From assembly GCF_049965315.1 (NCBI RefSeq), contig NZ_JBMFWL010000005.1, positions 17,075-81,074 of the forward strand: DNA of 64,000 nucleotides, in the 5' to 3' direction. The notes beneath the pieces were generated by a model. The model was not told where the DNA came from. It ran no database searches and saw only the letters and a list, made by a program, of their open reading frames with translations. Of the stretch, positions 50,013 through 59,109 are shown piece by piece; the first letter of the stretch is position 1; every line of letters starts with the position of its first letter. The position numbers and the translations under genes were made by a program. This DNA is from Acidithiobacillus_B sp049965315 (GTDB taxonomy: Bacteria; Pseudomonadota; Gammaproteobacteria; Acidithiobacillales; Acidithiobacillaceae).

Positions 50013-51467
50013 TCAGTTCAGGAATGCAGCGGCGTGCTGCATCCATTGCACCAGGATGACGGGGATGAAGACCCCCAGCAGTCCCACCAGCGCCAATTGC
50101 ACGAAAACGGGCAGCATGGTGACCGGTGCCGGGCCGGCATGGGTCCAGGGGGAACGACCGAAGACCATTCCCTGCAGACGCGGGAAAATGGCGGCAAAGG
50201 CTACGCCCAGGCCCAGCAGCAACAGGGGAGTGGCCCAGGCCTGGGCATGCATGGTGCTGGTGATGATGAGAAATTCGCTGAGGAAGAGTCCGCTGGGGGG
50301 CATCCCGAGGATGGCGAGGACCGCCAGCATCATGGCCCAGCCCAGGACCGGGCTATGCTCCAGCAGTCCGTGGATCCGCTGGATCTCGCGGCTGCCCGCC
50401 GTCTGCACCGCCTGGCCGACGGAGAAAAAGACCGCCGACTTGGTGAGGCTGTGACTGAGCATGTGGAGAATGCCGGCGAAGCTGGCCACGGGGCCGCCCA
50501 CCCCGAAGGCAAAGGTGGCCAGCCCCATGTGCTCCACCGAGGAGTAGGCAAAGAGCCGCTTCACGTCGCGTTGGCGCAGCATGGAAAAGGCCGCCACCAG
50601 CAACGAGAGCAGGCCGAAGCCCATGAGCAGATGCGCCGCGAAATCGGGACCCACGGCACCGTCCACCAGGACCTTGGTGCGCAGGACGGCATAGAGGGCC
50701 ACATTGAGCAGCAGCCCCGAGAGCACCGCCGAAACCGAACTGGGACCGCTGGCATGGGCATCGGGAAGCCAGTTGTGCAAGGGGGCCAGCCCCACCTTGG
50801 TGCCGTAGCCCACCAGCACGAAGACGAAGGCGATGGCCATGACGTGGGGCTGCAACTGCCCCCGTACCGCGTCGAGATGGGTCCAGAGCAGGGCCTGACT
50901 GCCGCTGCCCAGGACCCGCTGCGCCGCGAAGTACAGCAGAATGGTGCCGAATAGGGCCATGGCCAAGCCCACGCCGCAGAGAATGAAATATTTCCACGCG
51001 GCCTCCAGGCCCTCGGCGGTACGAAAGAGGCTGACCAGGAGCACCGTCGCCAGGGTCGCCCCTTCCATGGCCACCCAGAGGATGCCCATGCTGTTGGTCA
51101 GCAAGGCCAGCAGCATGGTGAAGAGAAAGGTCTGGAACATGACGTGATAGAGGCGCATGCGCCCCCGGGAAAGCTGCCAATGCGCCGCTTCCCTGGCCAT
51201 GTAGCCGCGCGAGAAAAGGGCCGTGCTGAAACCCACCACCCCGTCGACAAGGACCAGCAGCATGCTGAAGTCGTCCACCACGAACTGCTCATGGGCCGCC
51301 GTGAAGCCACCCGTCAGGGCCACCTGCCCGGCCAGCGCCAGGGTGGCGAGCAGGGTGAGGCCGTTCACCGCCACGAAGATCCAGCCGCCCGGCCGCCCGT
51401 ATCCCCACAGCCCGAGCAGGGGGATGCCGACAAATGCGCAAGCCAATACCAGTAGAATCAGCATCAT
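50013..51467 (-). CDS. HyfF/NuoN-like proton-translocating membrane subunit
   Basis: The 484-residue product has about thirteen hydrophobic segments and belongs to the Mrp/NuoL-M-N antiporter family. Typical motifs are PLHNWLPDAHASGPSSVSAVL and KRLFAYSSVEHMGLATFAFG, with conserved Lys/His in membrane helices. It lies 14 bp upstream of hyfG-like and overlaps hyfE-like by 4 bp. Confidence 0.92.
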   Translation of the reverse strand: MMLILLVLACAFVGIPLLGLWGYGRPGGWIFVAVNGLTLLATLALAGQVALTGGFTAAHEQFVVDDFSMLLVLVDGVVGFSTALFSRGYMAREAAHWQLSRGRMRLYHVMFQTFLFTMLLALLTNSMGILWVAMEGATLATVLLVSLFRTAEGLEAAWKYFILCGVGLAMALFGTILLYFAAQRVLGSGSQALLWTHLDAVRGQLQPHVMAIAFVFVLVGYGTKVGLAPLHNWLPDAHASGPSSVSAVLSGLLLNVALYAVLRTKVLVDGAVGPDFAAHLLMGFGLLSLLVAAFSMLRQRDVKRLFAYSSVEHMGLATFAFGVGGPVASFAGILHMLSHSLTKSAVFFSVGQAVQTAGSREIQRIHGLLEHSPVLGWAMMLAVLAILGMPPSGLFLSEFLIITSTMHAQAWATPLLLLGLGVAFAAIFPRLQGMVFGRSPWTHAGPAPVTMLPVFVQLALVGLLGVFIPVILVQWMQHAAAFLN

Positions 51468-52141
51468 TCCTCGCGAATGCGTTCGAGATGGGAGAGATCC
51501 ATGCTGTCGAAGGTCTCGCGCATCTGGAAAAAAAAGATCCCGAGGATGACAAAGCCGATGAGCGCATCCAGGGCCACGCCCAGTTCGACGATCATGGGCA
51601 TCCCCAGGGTGGCGCTGGTGGCCGCGAAGAAGAGCCCATTATCCATGGCCAGGAAGCCCACCACCTGGGAAATGGCCTTGCGGCGGGTGATCATCATCAG
51701 GAAGGACAGGAGTACCGCCGCCAGGGCGATGCCCACCATGCCGCGGGTGATGGTGCCCGTCAGGGCGCTGATGGGGGCGGCCAGACTGAAGGCAAAGATC
51801 ACCAGCACGATACCCAGCAGGAGCGTGGTGGGGATATTGATCACCGCTTCCACGTCGCCACGAACCTTGAGGCGGCGCAGGAGGCGATGCAGGACGGCAG
51901 GAATCAGCAGCGCCTTGAGGCCCAGGGTCAGGGCGGCCGAATACCACAGTTCCGTCTGGCCGGTGAGGAGGGCCACCAGGGCCGTCCCCAGGGCGAGGAC
52001 GAAGCCTTGCCAGGCAAGCAGATGGATGAGGGTCAGGAGGCGCCGCTGCGCCAGCATGGCAAAGCCGATGAGCAGCAGCAGGGCGGCGAGCAGCTTCAGC
52101 AGCGACGTCCCCCAAACGGCGATATGCGCGCTCACCAGCAT
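51464..52141 (-). CDS. HyfE/NuoK-like membrane subunit
   Basis: The 225-residue product is entirely hydrophobic segments plus a short tail (MRETFDSMDLSHLERIREE). It resembles HyfE, whose C-terminal half corresponds to NuoK; TLGMPMIVELGVALDALIGF matches the conserved acidic transmembrane region. Its ATG lies one base after the hyfC-like stop (TGAGATG). Confidence 0.85.
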   Translation of the reverse strand: MLVSAHIAVWGTSLLKLLAALLLLIGFAMLAQRRLLTLIHLLAWQGFVLALGTALVALLTGQTELWYSAALTLGLKALLIPAVLHRLLRRLKVRGDVEAVINIPTTLLLGIVLVIFAFSLAAPISALTGTITRGMVGIALAAVLLSFLMMITRRKAISQVVGFLAMDNGLFFAATSATLGMPMIVELGVALDALIGFVILGIFFFQMRETFDSMDLSHLERIREE

Positions 52142-52142
52142 C

Positions 52143-53087
52143 TCAGGCCCCCAACATGAAATAACTCAGAAGCCCGATCACCCCCAAGAGGAAGGCCGTG
52201 GCCATGAACTCCGGAGCGCGGAAGAGGCGCAGCTTGGCGAGCAGGGTTTCGATGACGGCCAGGACCGCCCCGGCGGCGAGGAGCTTGAGCGCCAGCCACA
52301 GGCAGGCCGCCGGCAAGGCCGCGGGATCGCCCGCCGGGGCGATCCCCCAGGGCAGGAAAAGGGCAATGCCGATCCCCACATAGAGCAGCAGCTTGATCTG
52401 CGCCGCCCACTCCACCAGGGCCAGGTGGCGACCCGAGTATTCGAGGATCATGGCCTCGTGGATCATGGTCAGCTCCAGGTGGGTGGCGGGATTGTCCACG
52501 GGGATGCGGGCGTTCTCCGCCAGCAGCACCATGAAAAAGGCGGCGGCGGCAAAGACCATGCTGGGATGCAGGGCAAAGCGCAGGCTCTCCAGATGATCGA
52601 CGATGCTGCTCAGGGATGTGGAGTGGGACAGCAGCGAGGCGGTAAAGAGGGCGGCCAGCAAGGCCGGCTCCGCCATGGCCGCCACCAGCATCTCCCGGCG
52701 CGCCCCCAAGGTGCCGAAGGCGGTGCCGGTATCCATGGCCGCCAGGACCTGGAAGACCCGCGCGAGGGCGAAGAGGCCCACCAGGGCGATGACATCGGCC
52801 GCCGGCGCCAGGGGGAGGGCGGTGGCCAGGATGGGGACGATCCCCGCCGCCAGCCACATGGCCGCAAAAAGGAGATAGGGCGTGGCGCGGAAGAGCCAGG
52901 ACGTCCCCTCGGCGATGATGGATTCCTTGTGGAAGAGGCGCAGGAGATCCCGGTACGGCTGCAGGATCCCGGCCGGCCGGCGGTTTTGCAGCAGGGCGCG
53001 GGCATTCTGCAGATAGCCGGCGAAGAGCGGCGCCAGCAGGAGCACCAGCAGGGTTTGCAGGACCTGGAAGAGGTTCGCGGCCATCAT
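52143..53087 (-). CDS. HyfC/NuoH-like membrane subunit
   Basis: The 314-residue product, with about eight hydrophobic segments, resembles NuoH/HyfC, which joins the Q-module to the membrane arm. Visible family parts are NARALLQNRRPAGILQPYRD, DTGTAFGTLGARREML and HEAMILEYSGRHLALVEWAAQ (acidic loop). It overlaps hyfB-like by 4 bp. Confidence 0.9.
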   Translation of the reverse strand: MMAANLFQVLQTLLVLLLAPLFAGYLQNARALLQNRRPAGILQPYRDLLRLFHKESIIAEGTSWLFRATPYLLFAAMWLAAGIVPILATALPLAPAADVIALVGLFALARVFQVLAAMDTGTAFGTLGARREMLVAAMAEPALLAALFTASLLSHSTSLSSIVDHLESLRFALHPSMVFAAAAFFMVLLAENARIPVDNPATHLELTMIHEAMILEYSGRHLALVEWAAQIKLLLYVGIGIALFLPWGIAPAGDPAALPAACLWLALKLLAAGAVLAVIETLLAKLRLFRAPEFMATAFLLGVIGLLSYFMLGA

Positions 53088-55072
53088 CGCAGCAGCGCCA
53101 GGAGCAGGAGCAGGGTCAGGAAGCTGTACAGGAGATACACCGTGATGCGCCCCTGCTGCAGGCGCACCATCTGGGCCGACAGCCAGGCCGCGGTGGCGGC
53201 CAGGGGGCGATACAGGTACGCGGTGACGGGTTCCCCCAACTGCAGGCTGAGGCGCGGCGCCGCCGTTGACAAGGCTTCCCGGCGCAACTGGAACACGGGG
53301 CGGAAAATGCGCAACAAGGGCTCGACAAAACCCAGTGGGCTATCCTGCATGCGTGCCGTGCGCAGCGGAAAGCCGCAGGCCCAGACCCCGGCGCGGCGCA
53401 ACGGGCGGCCAAAGCGCCACCACACCAGCACAAAGGCGACGCCGAGGGCCAGGGCGATCCCGAAGAGGAAAATGACCGGGCTGTAGCTGGCCCGCTGGGC
53501 GGAAACCGGCGTCAGCCACAGCCAGCCCTGCCGCCCGAGGCCTTGCCCCACCATCTCCCGGATCACCGGGTCGAGCAGGCCGATCAGAACACCCGGGAAC
53601 AGGCCCAGGGCAACGCAGGCCAGGGCGAGAAGGCCCATGGCGCCGCGCTCCCAGCGCCCCGTCTCATGGACCGGCAAATGGGCCCTGGGCTGCCCCAGAA
53701 AGGAGATGCCGTAAAACTTGACCATGGCGTAGGCCGCCAAGGCGGCGGACAACACCACTCCGGAGGCCGCCAGGGGCAGGACGGCGCTCAGGGTGCTTTG
53801 GGGCAGTGCGGGGGCCAGCAAAAAGGCCTGCAGGAGCAGCCACTCGGAGACGAAGCCGTTGAGGGGGGGCAGCCCGGCAATGGCCAGCACCCCCACCAGC
53901 ATGAAAAAGGCCGTCTGCGGCATCCGCTGGATGAGGCCGCCCAGGCGGTCCATGGCCACCGTCCCGGCGGCATGCAGCACGCTGCCGCTGCCGAGAAAGA
54001 GCAGGCCCTTGAAAAAGGCGTGATTCAGGGCGTGATAGAGGGCCGCGATGAGGGCCAGGGCCGCCAACGCATCGAGGCCGTGGGCGCGGAAGATCAGCGC
54101 CAGGCCCATGGCCACCATGATCAGCCCCATGTTTTCAATGGACGAATAAGCCAGGAGCCGCTTCATGTCGGTCTGCGCCGCCGCGAAGAGGACGGCAAAA
54201 AGGGCGCTGGCCAGGCCCACCAGCAGGACGAAGGGGCCCCACCAGTCCGCCGCCCGGGGCAAAAAGAGGAAATCCACGCGCAGCATGCCATAGAAGGCCG
54301 TCTGCAGCATGGCCCCGCTCATGAGGGCGGAAACCGGTGCGGGGGCGGCCGGATGGGCCTCGGGCAACCAGATATGCAAGGGCAGGAGGCCGGCCTTGGC
54401 GCCGAAGCCGAAGAAGGTCAGCAAAAACGCCGCCGACGCCCAGAAAGGACTGAGCTGGGCCTGCATCATGGCGGCAAAACTCCCGCCCTGCAGGATCTGC
54501 ACTCCCGCCAGCACCGCAAAGCCCAGGAGGATGGCCAGGGCGCCCAGATGGGCGATGAGGAGATACAGGAAGCCGGCCCGTCGGCTGCCCTCCTCCTCAT
54601 GCTCCGTCACCACCAGAAAATAGGAGGCGATGGCCATGATCTCCCAGGCGACCAGGAAGGTGTAGGCGTTGTCGGCCAGCAGGACCAGCCCCATCCCCAG
54701 CAAGAAGCTCTGGTATTGCAGAAAGAGCCGACGCAGGGCGGCCGCCGGCAACGGGCGAAAGTAACCGGTGGCGAAGACCGAGACGGCGGCGGCGAGCAGT
54801 CCGAGCAGGATGAGGAAAAAACCCGAGAGGGGATCCAGGCGAAAGGACCAGGGCAGGACGGGGAAGGGCCCGGCAAGCTCCAGGACGTCGGGGGTTGCCG
54901 TCAAGGCCCAGAACCCCGCCGCGGCGAGGAGCAGTCCGCCCATGGCGCTCAGGGGAAAAACCACGCGGCAGGCCAGGGCCTGGCGCCCGCCCAGGGCAAA
55001 GCCCAGCAACCCCAGGCCCAGCCACGAGAGCAGGGCCGCCATGGCCAGATCCAGAGGCAGGGCCGCCATCAT
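53084..55072 (-). CDS. HyfB/NuoL-like proton-translocating subunit
   Basis: The 662-residue product is a NuoL/HyfB-type antiporter-like subunit. It contains about fourteen hydrophobic segments, LPLHIWLPEAHPAAPAPVSALMSG and KRLLAYSSIENMGLIMVAMG, plus a long C-terminal extension corresponding to the HyfB/NuoL lateral helix. Its ATG overlaps the XRE-cupin regulator stop by 4 bp. Confidence 0.92.
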   Translation of the reverse strand: MMAALPLDLAMAALLSWLGLGLLGFALGGRQALACRVVFPLSAMGGLLLAAAGFWALTATPDVLELAGPFPVLPWSFRLDPLSGFFLILLGLLAAAVSVFATGYFRPLPAAALRRLFLQYQSFLLGMGLVLLADNAYTFLVAWEIMAIASYFLVVTEHEEEGSRRAGFLYLLIAHLGALAILLGFAVLAGVQILQGGSFAAMMQAQLSPFWASAAFLLTFFGFGAKAGLLPLHIWLPEAHPAAPAPVSALMSGAMLQTAFYGMLRVDFLFLPRAADWWGPFVLLVGLASALFAVLFAAAQTDMKRLLAYSSIENMGLIMVAMGLALIFRAHGLDALAALALIAALYHALNHAFFKGLLFLGSGSVLHAAGTVAMDRLGGLIQRMPQTAFFMLVGVLAIAGLPPLNGFVSEWLLLQAFLLAPALPQSTLSAVLPLAASGVVLSAALAAYAMVKFYGISFLGQPRAHLPVHETGRWERGAMGLLALACVALGLFPGVLIGLLDPVIREMVGQGLGRQGWLWLTPVSAQRASYSPVIFLFGIALALGVAFVLVWWRFGRPLRRAGVWACGFPLRTARMQDSPLGFVEPLLRIFRPVFQLRREALSTAAPRLSLQLGEPVTAYLYRPLAATAAWLSAQMVRLQQGRITVYLLYSFLTLLLLLALLR

Positions 55073-55614
55073 TGCGCCACCACGACGAGCAGGGTCGTGG
55101 GACCGCTGCTGGCGTTATGCCAGTTGTGGGGCAGGCGCGGATCGTAGTAGATGGCGTCGCCGGCCCGCAGTTCGCTCACCGTCCCTTGCTGCTCGAAGCG
55201 CGCCGCGCCGTGGATGACCATGGCGAACTCCTCTCCTTCGGCGCTGGCGTAGGGATGCTCGCCGCATTCGCCGCCCGCCTCCAGAACCATCAGCAGCGGC
55301 TGCATCTTTTTGCGCGCCAGCCCCCGCGCCAGGGGCTCGATGCTGGCATGGGAGCCCGCACTGTAGACCTTGCGCCGTGCGCCGGCGCGCATCACCAGCG
55401 GCACCCCCTCCGTATCCCCCTCATCGAAGAGCGTGGCAATGGGGACCCCCAGGGCCGCGCAGATCTTCTCCAGGGTCGCGATGGACGGCGAATTCTGTCC
55501 CGCCTCGATCTGCGAAAGGGCGCTGGCGGAAACGTCCGCCCGCTCGGCCAGGGCGCGCAGGGACAAGCCCTGCTCCTCGCGCATCTGCCGAATCCTCTCG
55601 CTGACTTTCTGCAT
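55069..55614 (-). CDS. XRE-family regulator with cupin domain
   Basis: The 181-residue product has an N-terminal XRE helix-turn-helix (SLRALAERADVSASALSQIE near residues 17-36) and a C-terminal cupin_2 barrel (EEFAMVIHGAARFEQQG, YYDPRLPHNWHNASS) for small-molecule or metal sensing. It is the first gene of the Hyf-like operon and overlaps hyfB-like by 4 bp, so it probably regulates it and itself. The ATG at 55614 has no Shine-Dalgarno. Confidence 0.88.
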   Translation of the reverse strand: MQKVSERIRQMREEQGLSLRALAERADVSASALSQIEAGQNSPSIATLEKICAALGVPIATLFDEGDTEGVPLVMRAGARRKVYSAGSHASIEPLARGLARKKMQPLLMVLEAGGECGEHPYASAEGEEFAMVIHGAARFEQQGTVSELRAGDAIYYDPRLPHNWHNASSGPTTLLVVVAQ

Positions 55615-55621
55615 GGAGGGC

Positions 55622-55650
55622 AGTGTACGCAAAAACGGACACGATGCCAA
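55622..55650 (-). promoter_or_regulatory. Promoter of the XRE/Hyf-like operon, probably leaderless
   Basis: Read leftwards, TTGGCA (55650-55645) and TACACT (55627-55622) are 17 bp apart. Seven bases separate the -10 from the ATG at 55614, so transcription should begin at or beside the start codon. The absence of any Shine-Dalgarno fits a leaderless mRNA. Confidence 0.6.
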
Positions 55651-55791
55651 CAATTATGATCACCTCCTTGCCGACATCTCCTCCCCAGCCGACCCGGATC
55701 CGGCCCACGGCCCCGCTTCCGCCTTGGCGCCCCTCTCCCATCATGTCACAATCCAAACAATGATCTCCCCGCCAGCCACGATGTCTGCAGC

Positions 55792-57345
55792 ATGAGCCGC
55801 AGCCCTCTCCACAGCGTCCTGAAGGTAGGAAGCAACACCATGGTGTCGCGCCTGCTGGGTTTCGTGCGCGACGTGATCCTGGCGCGGCTCTTTGGCGCCG
55901 GCGAGATGGCCGATGCCTTTTTCGTCGCCTTTCGCGTCCCCAACCTCTTCCGCCGCCTCTTTGGCGAGGGGGCCTTTTCCCAGTCCTTCGTGCCGGTCCT
56001 CGGGGAATACCGGACCACCCGCAGCGCGGAGGAAACCCGGGCCTTTGTGGAGGACGTGGCGGGCTGGCTCGCCCTGACCCTGGCCCTGGTGACGGTCGTG
56101 GGCATGCTCGCCGCCAGCGCCATCGTCTATGCCATCGCCCCCGGTTTCGCCGACAATCCGGCCAAGTTCGCCCTCACCGTGGAACTGCTGCGCATCACCT
56201 TTCCCTATCTTTTCTTCATCTCCCTGGTGGCCCTGGCGGGGGGCATCCTCAATACCTACGGGCATTTCACGGTGCCCGCCTTCACCCCCGTATTCCTCAA
56301 TCTCAGCATCATCGCCGCCGCCCTGTGGTGGGCCCCCCACCTGGCCCAGCCGGCGGTCGCCGTAGCCTGGGGGGTATTCGCCGGCGGAGTGCTCCAGATC
56401 CTCTTTCAGTTGCCCGCCCTGAAACGGGTGGGCCATCTGCACTGGCCGCGCCTGCGCCGCCGCGATCCCGGCGTGCTCAAGGTCCTGCGCCTCATGGGAC
56501 CGGCCGCCTTTGGCGCCTCGGTGGCGCAGATCAACCTCTTCCTCAACACCATCCTCGCCTCCCTGGTGGGCGCCAACGTCGTTTCCTATCTCTATTACTC
56601 GGATCGCCTGGTGGAGTTTCCCCTGGGGGTCTTCGGCGTCGCCCTGGGGACTGTGGTGCTGCCCATGCTCTCCCGCCAGGCGGCGGAACAGTCGCCGCAA
56701 TTCCGCCACACCCTCGACTGGGCCCTGCGCCTGACCTGGCTCATCGGCCTGCCCGCCACCATCGGCCTGCTGCTCCTCGGCGGGCCGCTGCTCATCAGCC
56801 TCTTTCGCTACGGCGCCTACACCGCCCACGACGCCCGGGAGAGCTATCTCAGCCTCCTGGGCTACGGGCTGGGCATCCTCCCCATCATTGCCGCCCGGGT
56901 CCTGGCGCCGGCCTTCTACGCGCGGCAGAACACCCGCACGCCGGTCAAGTTCGGCATGATCAGCGTCGCCACCAATATGGTCCTCAGCCTCATCCTCGCC
57001 TGGCCCCTGCAGCAGCTCGGCCTGGCCCTGGCCACCAGCTTCGCCGCTCTGGTCAATGCCGTCCTGCTGGGACGGCGCCTCTACCGCGATGAAAGCTACC
57101 GGCCCATGCCCGGCTGGGCCCTCTTCCTGGCCAAGTCTTCGGGGCTGGCCCTGCTCATGGGCCTGCTGCTCTATTATTTCCGCGGCGCCGATTCGCTGTG
57201 GCTGGCCCTGTCCATGGGTGAACGCTTCCTCCGCCTGGGCGTGCTCATCCTCCTCGCCACCCTGCTCTATCTGGCCGGGGCATGGCTGCTGGGGGTGCAG
57301 GAAATCCGGGAACTCTTGCACCGGCGGCTGCCCCATGCCGGATAA
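55792..57345 (+). CDS. murJ: Lipid II flippase MurJ
   Basis: MurJ moves lipid II across the inner membrane for peptidoglycan synthesis. The 517-residue product has about fourteen hydrophobic segments and the family start KVGSNTMVSRLLGFVRDVIL, then MADAFFVAFRVPNLFRRLF. It is divergent from the XRE regulator and overlaps the next gene by 11 bp. Confidence 0.95.
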   Translation: MSRSPLHSVLKVGSNTMVSRLLGFVRDVILARLFGAGEMADAFFVAFRVPNLFRRLFGEGAFSQSFVPVLGEYRTTRSAEETRAFVEDVAGWLALTLALVTVVGMLAASAIVYAIAPGFADNPAKFALTVELLRITFPYLFFISLVALAGGILNTYGHFTVPAFTPVFLNLSIIAAALWWAPHLAQPAVAVAWGVFAGGVLQILFQLPALKRVGHLHWPRLRRRDPGVLKVLRLMGPAAFGASVAQINLFLNTILASLVGANVVSYLYYSDRLVEFPLGVFGVALGTVVLPMLSRQAAEQSPQFRHTLDWALRLTWLIGLPATIGLLLLGGPLLISLFRYGAYTAHDARESYLSLLGYGLGILPIIAARVLAPAFYARQNTRTPVKFGMISVATNMVLSLILAWPLQQLGLALATSFAALVNAVLLGRRLYRDESYRPMPGWALFLAKSSGLALLMGLLLYYFRGADSLWLALSMGERFLRLGVLILLATLLYLAGAWLLGVQEIRELLHRRLPHAG

Positions 57346-57781
57346 GCCCAACCCCGGACCGGACGCCAGGCCCCTGTGCACCATCCGCATGCCCGGCGAC
57401 GTGCGCGTCTTCACCCTCGCCGAAGCCCGGGTTCTCTTTCCCCTGGTCCAGCGCATCACCGCCGCCGCCTACCAGGAGCTCGACCCCATCGCCGCCAGCC
57501 TCCGCGCGGGAGTGGCCCAGCGCAGCGAGCTGGAGCGCCTGGAACAGCGCTACGAAGCCATCATCCACCGTTGGGTAGGCAAGATGGAACGCCTGGGCGT
57601 GGTGGTGACCGGCCTATGGCTGGTGGATTTCGACACGGGCGACGGCTACCTGTGCTGGCGCTACCCGGAGGCGGAACTGGGCCATTACCATGGCTATCAG
57701 CAAGGTTTCGGCCAACGCCGTCCGGTGCGGGAAGTCATCGCGCAGGAGCACCCTTCCTGGGCCGAAAGCCCGGAGTCCTAG
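57335..57781 (+). CDS. DUF2203-like protein
   Basis: The 148-residue soluble product contains FTLAEARVLFPLVQRITAAA and, near the C-terminus, GLWLVDFDTGDGYLCWRYPE followed by GFGQRRPV. These match the DUF2203 pattern (D...G..LCW....E...GF..R.P). The function is unknown. The ATG at 57335 overlaps the murJ end by 11 bp; a later start at MPGDVR is possible. Confidence 0.65.
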   Translation: MPDKPNPGPDARPLCTIRMPGDVRVFTLAEARVLFPLVQRITAAAYQELDPIAASLRAGVAQRSELERLEQRYEAIIHRWVGKMERLGVVVTGLWLVDFDTGDGYLCWRYPEAELGHYHGYQQGFGQRRPVREVIAQEHPSWAESPES

Positions 57782-57876
57782 GCGGCTTCGCATGCCATCG
57801 AGCGGAGCCTTGCGGCCAAGCGCATCGGTCCCTCCCTCCATGGTTTTTATGAGGCCAGGCATGGCATAATCCGGGC

Positions 57877-58878
57877 ATGGATATGCTGCTGCTCATGCTC
57901 GCCCTCGTCGTCATTCTGCTCGGTGCAGAGGCCTTCACCAATGCCCTCGAACACCTCGGCGATCGCATGGGTATTTCCGAAGGGGTTACGGGGTCCATCT
58001 TCGCCGCGGTGGGCACCGCGCTGCCCGAAGCCATGGTCCCCATCGTGGCGGTATTCGCAGCCAACCACGGCAATCCGCATCTGGGGGAGGAAGTGGGGGT
58101 CGGCGCCATCCTCGGGGCGCCCATGATGCTCTCCACCCTCACCCTCTTCCTCATGGCCCTCTTTGCCGCCCAGGGGCGCGGGGTCAAGGGGGCGCTGCGG
58201 CCGGAACCGACGGGCTTGCGGCGCGATCTGGGCTGGTTCCTGGCCGCCTTCAGCCTCTCGGCGCTGGCCCTTTTCGTGCCCCACACCGCCATGCTGGCGC
58301 GGGTGGCCATCGGCCTGACCCTGGTCCTGATGTACTTCCTCTACGTCCTGTCCACCCTCCGCGCCTCCGCGGCCCTGGTCGCGGACGGCCACGGCACTGA
58401 AGCCGGCCATCCCCTTTACCTCGGCAAAACAGGGCTGCCCACCGCCATGCCCAGCATTCTCGTCCAGCTTGCGCTCGGCCTGGCGGCCATCGTCGGCGGC
58501 GCCAAGCTCTTTGTCTCGGGCATAGAAAGCCTCTCGGGCTGGCTGGGCATCTCCGCCCTGGTGCTCTCGCTGCTGGTGGTGCCCATCGCCACCGAGCTGC
58601 CGGAAAAGATCAACAGCATCCTGTGGATCCGCCGGCGCAAGGATACCCTCGCCTTTGGCAACATTACCGGTGCCCTGGTCTTCCAGGGCACCCTCCTGCC
58701 CGCCATCGGCGTCCTCCTCACCCCCTGGCAACCCTCCCCTCCGGTGCTGCTCGGCATCGGCATCACCCTGCTGGCCAGCGGCTACACCTATCTCCTGGCG
58801 CGGCGCGGCGCCATGCGGCCCTACCATTTCGCCTTCAACGGCCTGTGTTACGGGGCCTATTTCTTCATCCTCGCCTGA
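57877..58878 (+). CDS. CaCA-family cation antiporter (Ca2+/Na+ or H+)
   Basis: The 333-residue membrane protein has about ten hydrophobic segments in two inverted halves. The alpha repeats are GSIFAAVGTALPEAMVPIV in the first half and LVVPIATELPEKINSILWI in the second, each with the conserved Glu. It probably exports Ca2+ or another divalent cation. It is a single gene, 95 bp after the DUF2203-like gene. Confidence 0.88.
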   Translation: MDMLLLMLALVVILLGAEAFTNALEHLGDRMGISEGVTGSIFAAVGTALPEAMVPIVAVFAANHGNPHLGEEVGVGAILGAPMMLSTLTLFLMALFAAQGRGVKGALRPEPTGLRRDLGWFLAAFSLSALALFVPHTAMLARVAIGLTLVLMYFLYVLSTLRASAALVADGHGTEAGHPLYLGKTGLPTAMPSILVQLALGLAAIVGGAKLFVSGIESLSGWLGISALVLSLLVVPIATELPEKINSILWIRRRKDTLAFGNITGALVFQGTLLPAIGVLLTPWQPSPPVLLGIGITLLASGYTYLLARRGAMRPYHFAFNGLCYGAYFFILA

Positions 58879-58923
58879 TTTCCCCTCCCCCCGGCGCCCA
58901 AATTTTTGTTACAATCGGCGCAC

Positions 58924-58999
58924 GCCCCGGTAGCTCAGTGGATAGAGCAACCGCCTCCTAAGCGGTAGGTCGACCGTTCGATTCGGTTTCGGGGCACCA
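58924..58999 (+). tRNA. tRNA-Arg (anticodon CCT)
   Basis: The 76-nt cloverleaf has acceptor arms GCCCCGG/TCGGGGC, an anticodon arm ACCGC-CTCCTAA-GCGGT with anticodon CCT, discriminator A and encoded CCA. An integrase-like remnant begins four bases downstream, so its 3' end is a likely attachment site. Confidence 0.97.
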
Positions 59000-59002
59000 T
59001 AT

Positions 59003-59100
59003 AGTCAACGTATTACTTCGGAGGCAGAGCGAACCACCATTGCCAATGTGCTAGAGCGCTACATGCAAGAAGTTCTTCCATCCAAGAGGACGCCCACGCG
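59003..59100 (+). pseudogene. Remnant of a tyrosine-recombinase (phage integrase) gene
   Basis: Directly after tRNA-Arg an open frame reads ITSEAERTTIANVLERYMQE and then VLPSKRTPTRPLDQF. This resembles the start of the core-binding domain of phage/island integrases (TIANVLERYxxEVLPSK). There is no start codon and no catalytic domain. It is a probable scar of an element that used this tRNA as attachment site. Confidence 0.6.
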
Positions 59101-59109
59101 ACCACTGGA

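Noticed and set aside
48448..55072. Calling the cluster hydrogenase-4 (Hyf)
   Set aside because: All four NiFe ligand positions in the large subunit are replaced, and no maturation genes or ferredoxin subunits are present.
55659..55675. GATCACCTCCTT, resembling the 3' end of 16S rRNA
   Set aside because: Only 12 bases match and there is no rRNA sequence upstream; chance similarity.
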